Source of the DNA: Verrucomicrobiaceae bacterium
Lineage (GTDB): Bacteria > Verrucomicrobiota > Verrucomicrobiia > Verrucomicrobiales > Verrucomicrobiaceae
Length of the DNA stretch: 64,000 nucleotides
Direction: 5' to 3'
Assembly (NCBI GenBank): GCA_027484445.1
Contig: JAIXSY010000021.1
Coordinates: forward strand, 171,562-235,561
Shown: positions 63,001 to 64,000 of the stretch, one piece after another
How the letters are laid out: each line of letters opens with the position of its first letter
Position numbering within the stretch: position 1 is the stretch's first letter
The notes under the pieces: generated by a model
Seen by the model: only the letters and a program-made list of their open reading frames with translations
What the model was told of the DNA's origin: nothing
The model's database searches: none
Made by a program: the position numbers and the translations under genes

Positions 63001-63999
63001 AAGCGAGACTGTTGTTTGTTGAGGTCGCGTTTCAATCCGCGCCGCCGGTGAAGGCGGCGACCATGCAACTGACCCTGCAACCCTCTGACCTCGACGTTTC
63101 AATCCGCGCCGCCGGTGAAGGCGGCGACGTTGACCCACTCAAACAACTCCAGTTGCTTGGCCTGTTTCAATCCGCGCCGCCGGTGAAGGCGGCGACGCAA
63201 AAGGGCAACACCAACCGCCGCCGGGGTGAGGTTTCAATCCGCGCCGCCGGTGAAGGCGGCGACTGCCCACCATCAAATTGTTAGGCTTTATGGGAATGTT
63301 TCAATCCGCGCCGCCGGTGAAGGCGGCGACTGAAAAGCGAAGTCCAAGAGTGCATTGGAGAATGGTTTCAATCCGCGCCGCCGGTGAAGGCGGCGACCTT
63401 TGGGAGATTTGCGATCCCTGCCGACTCCCGCGTTTCAATCCGCGCCGCCGGTGAAGGCGGCGACGAAGCCTACGCCAGCGGCCAAACCAAAAGGAGGAGT
63501 TTCAATCCGCGCCGCCGGTGAAGGCGGCGACCAGACCAACGGGCACGGAATTCCGCGCCCGTGGGGTTTCAATCCGCGCCGCCGGTGAAGGCGGCGACGG
63601 GCGTCTGCTGGATGAATCCGCCATACGGTAAGGTTTCAATCCGCGCCGCCGGTGAAGGCGGCGACGATCATTCTGCATGATCTGGCCCATGACCTTCGTG
63701 TTTCAATCCGCGCCGCCGGTGAAGGCGGCGACGCCGTGATGAACCCCGCTGCCTTTGGCAAAATGGGTTTCAATCCGCGCCGCCGGTGAAGGCGGCGACC
63801 AGCTAACGTTCGAGAGCTGTAATCAGTGTCGTGTTTCAATCCGCGCCGCCGGTGAAGGCGGCGACTCCGCATCGCCAAACGCTTGGCGGATTGGATCGTG
63901 TTTCAATCCGCGCCGCCGGTGAAGGCGGCGACAGCCTTACGCCGGGCTCTTCAAAGGCTGGGCTATGTTTCAATCCGCGCCGCCGGTGAAGGCGGCGAC
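60085..63999 (-). CRISPR. Long CRISPR array, type I-C-like repeat, truncated by the right window edge
   Basis: I located 59 repeats of 33 bp, from 60085-60117 to 63967-63999, each beginning GTTTCAATCC and ending GGCGGCGAC; I noticed no variant. The 58 spacers between them are 33-35 bp, mostly 34, giving a 67-bp period; one more spacer precedes the first repeat. The repeat folds as a 7-bp stem CGCCGCC / GGCGGCG around GGTGAA. Its reverse complement starts GTCGC and ends GGATTGAAAC, the pattern of type I-C repeats, although I-G (I-U) repeats end similarly. By this orientation the array is transcribed on the minus strand, with the leader beyond 64000. No cas gene is in the window. Confidence 0.97.
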
Positions 64000-64000
64000 C

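Noticed and set aside
60054..63878. Many 60-128-codon ORFs on both strands within the array, with recurring phrases such as SIRAAGEGGD and HRRRGLK
   Set aside because: They are translations of the CRISPR repeat, which lacks stop codons in most frames; the phrases recur with the 67-bp period and have no start or codon signal.
1..64000. tRNA, rRNA, riboswitch and insertion-sequence scan
   Set aside because: No cloverleaf, rRNA core, known riboswitch core or transposase with terminal repeats was recognised by eye; a covariance search could still find a small RNA.

Overview
The window reads as chromosomal DNA of a member of the Verrucomicrobiota, probably close to Verrucomicrobiaceae or Prosthecobacter. 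This is inferred from gene content, not from a marker gene. Evidence includes a PVC-type heme-binding CxxCH giant protein, a planctomycete-type cytochrome c plus WD40 protein, DUF1080, ThuA, Gfo/Idh and secreted sulfatase genes, a serine/threonine kinase fused to a beta-propeller, and a beta-strand-repeat surface protein with a PEP-CTERM-like tail. The DNA is GC-rich, Shine-Dalgarno sequences are weak, and GTG or TTG starts appear to be used. I found no rRNA, tRNA, transposase or prophage.

Layout. 1-6951: 3' part of a PfkB sugar kinase, a small cytochrome c, an unassigned Walker ATPase with a palindrome-rich upstream region, a divergent prephenate dehydratase, a zinc ribbon protein, and a LysM/amidase-like protein next to a class A beta-lactamase-fold protein. 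7050-11563 (minus strand): a secreted PPC-domain protein whose coding sequence carries a 25-bp-arm palindrome, a VapBC toxin-antitoxin pair, and a cytochrome/WD40 protein. 11691-30687: prmA, glpK, an SGNH hydrolase, small membrane proteins, a TonB-like protein, an MBL hydrolase, a PQQ-like propeller, a sulfatase, a lipase, the kinase, ThuA, an M14 peptidase, a PIN-TRAM protein, an oxidoreductase, folA and clpS. 30791-47002: an EF-hand protein, a Sua5-type synthase, murJ, an outer-membrane barrel, a peroxiredoxin, DUF1080 plus the 1245-residue SGNH/heme protein, a second sulfatase, an SDR and an M29-like peptidase.

47311-59990: the 1423-residue repeat protein; an Rrf2 regulator with a dyad in its promoter region and a matching dyad in front of the repeat protein; xylB with a NarL/NarX-type two-component pair; and a minus-strand operon of FMN-binding protein, ApbE and AraC regulator preceded by a Fur-like box. 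A TonB-like vWA protein follows.

60018-64000 is one CRISPR array, cut by the right edge: 59 identical 33-bp repeats, one degenerate end repeat at the left, and 59 complete spacers of 33-35 bp. The repeat resembles type I-C (I-G/I-U not excluded). Repeat polarity and the degenerate left end both say the array is transcribed leftward (minus strand), so leader and any cas genes should lie beyond position 64000. No cas gene is in the window.

Best leads for something not yet described: the Fur-box FMN-binding/ApbE/AraC operon, the shared CCTA-N9-TAGG dyads around the Rrf2 gene, a pair of related structured intergenic elements 40 kb apart, and the in-frame palindrome inside the PPC gene.
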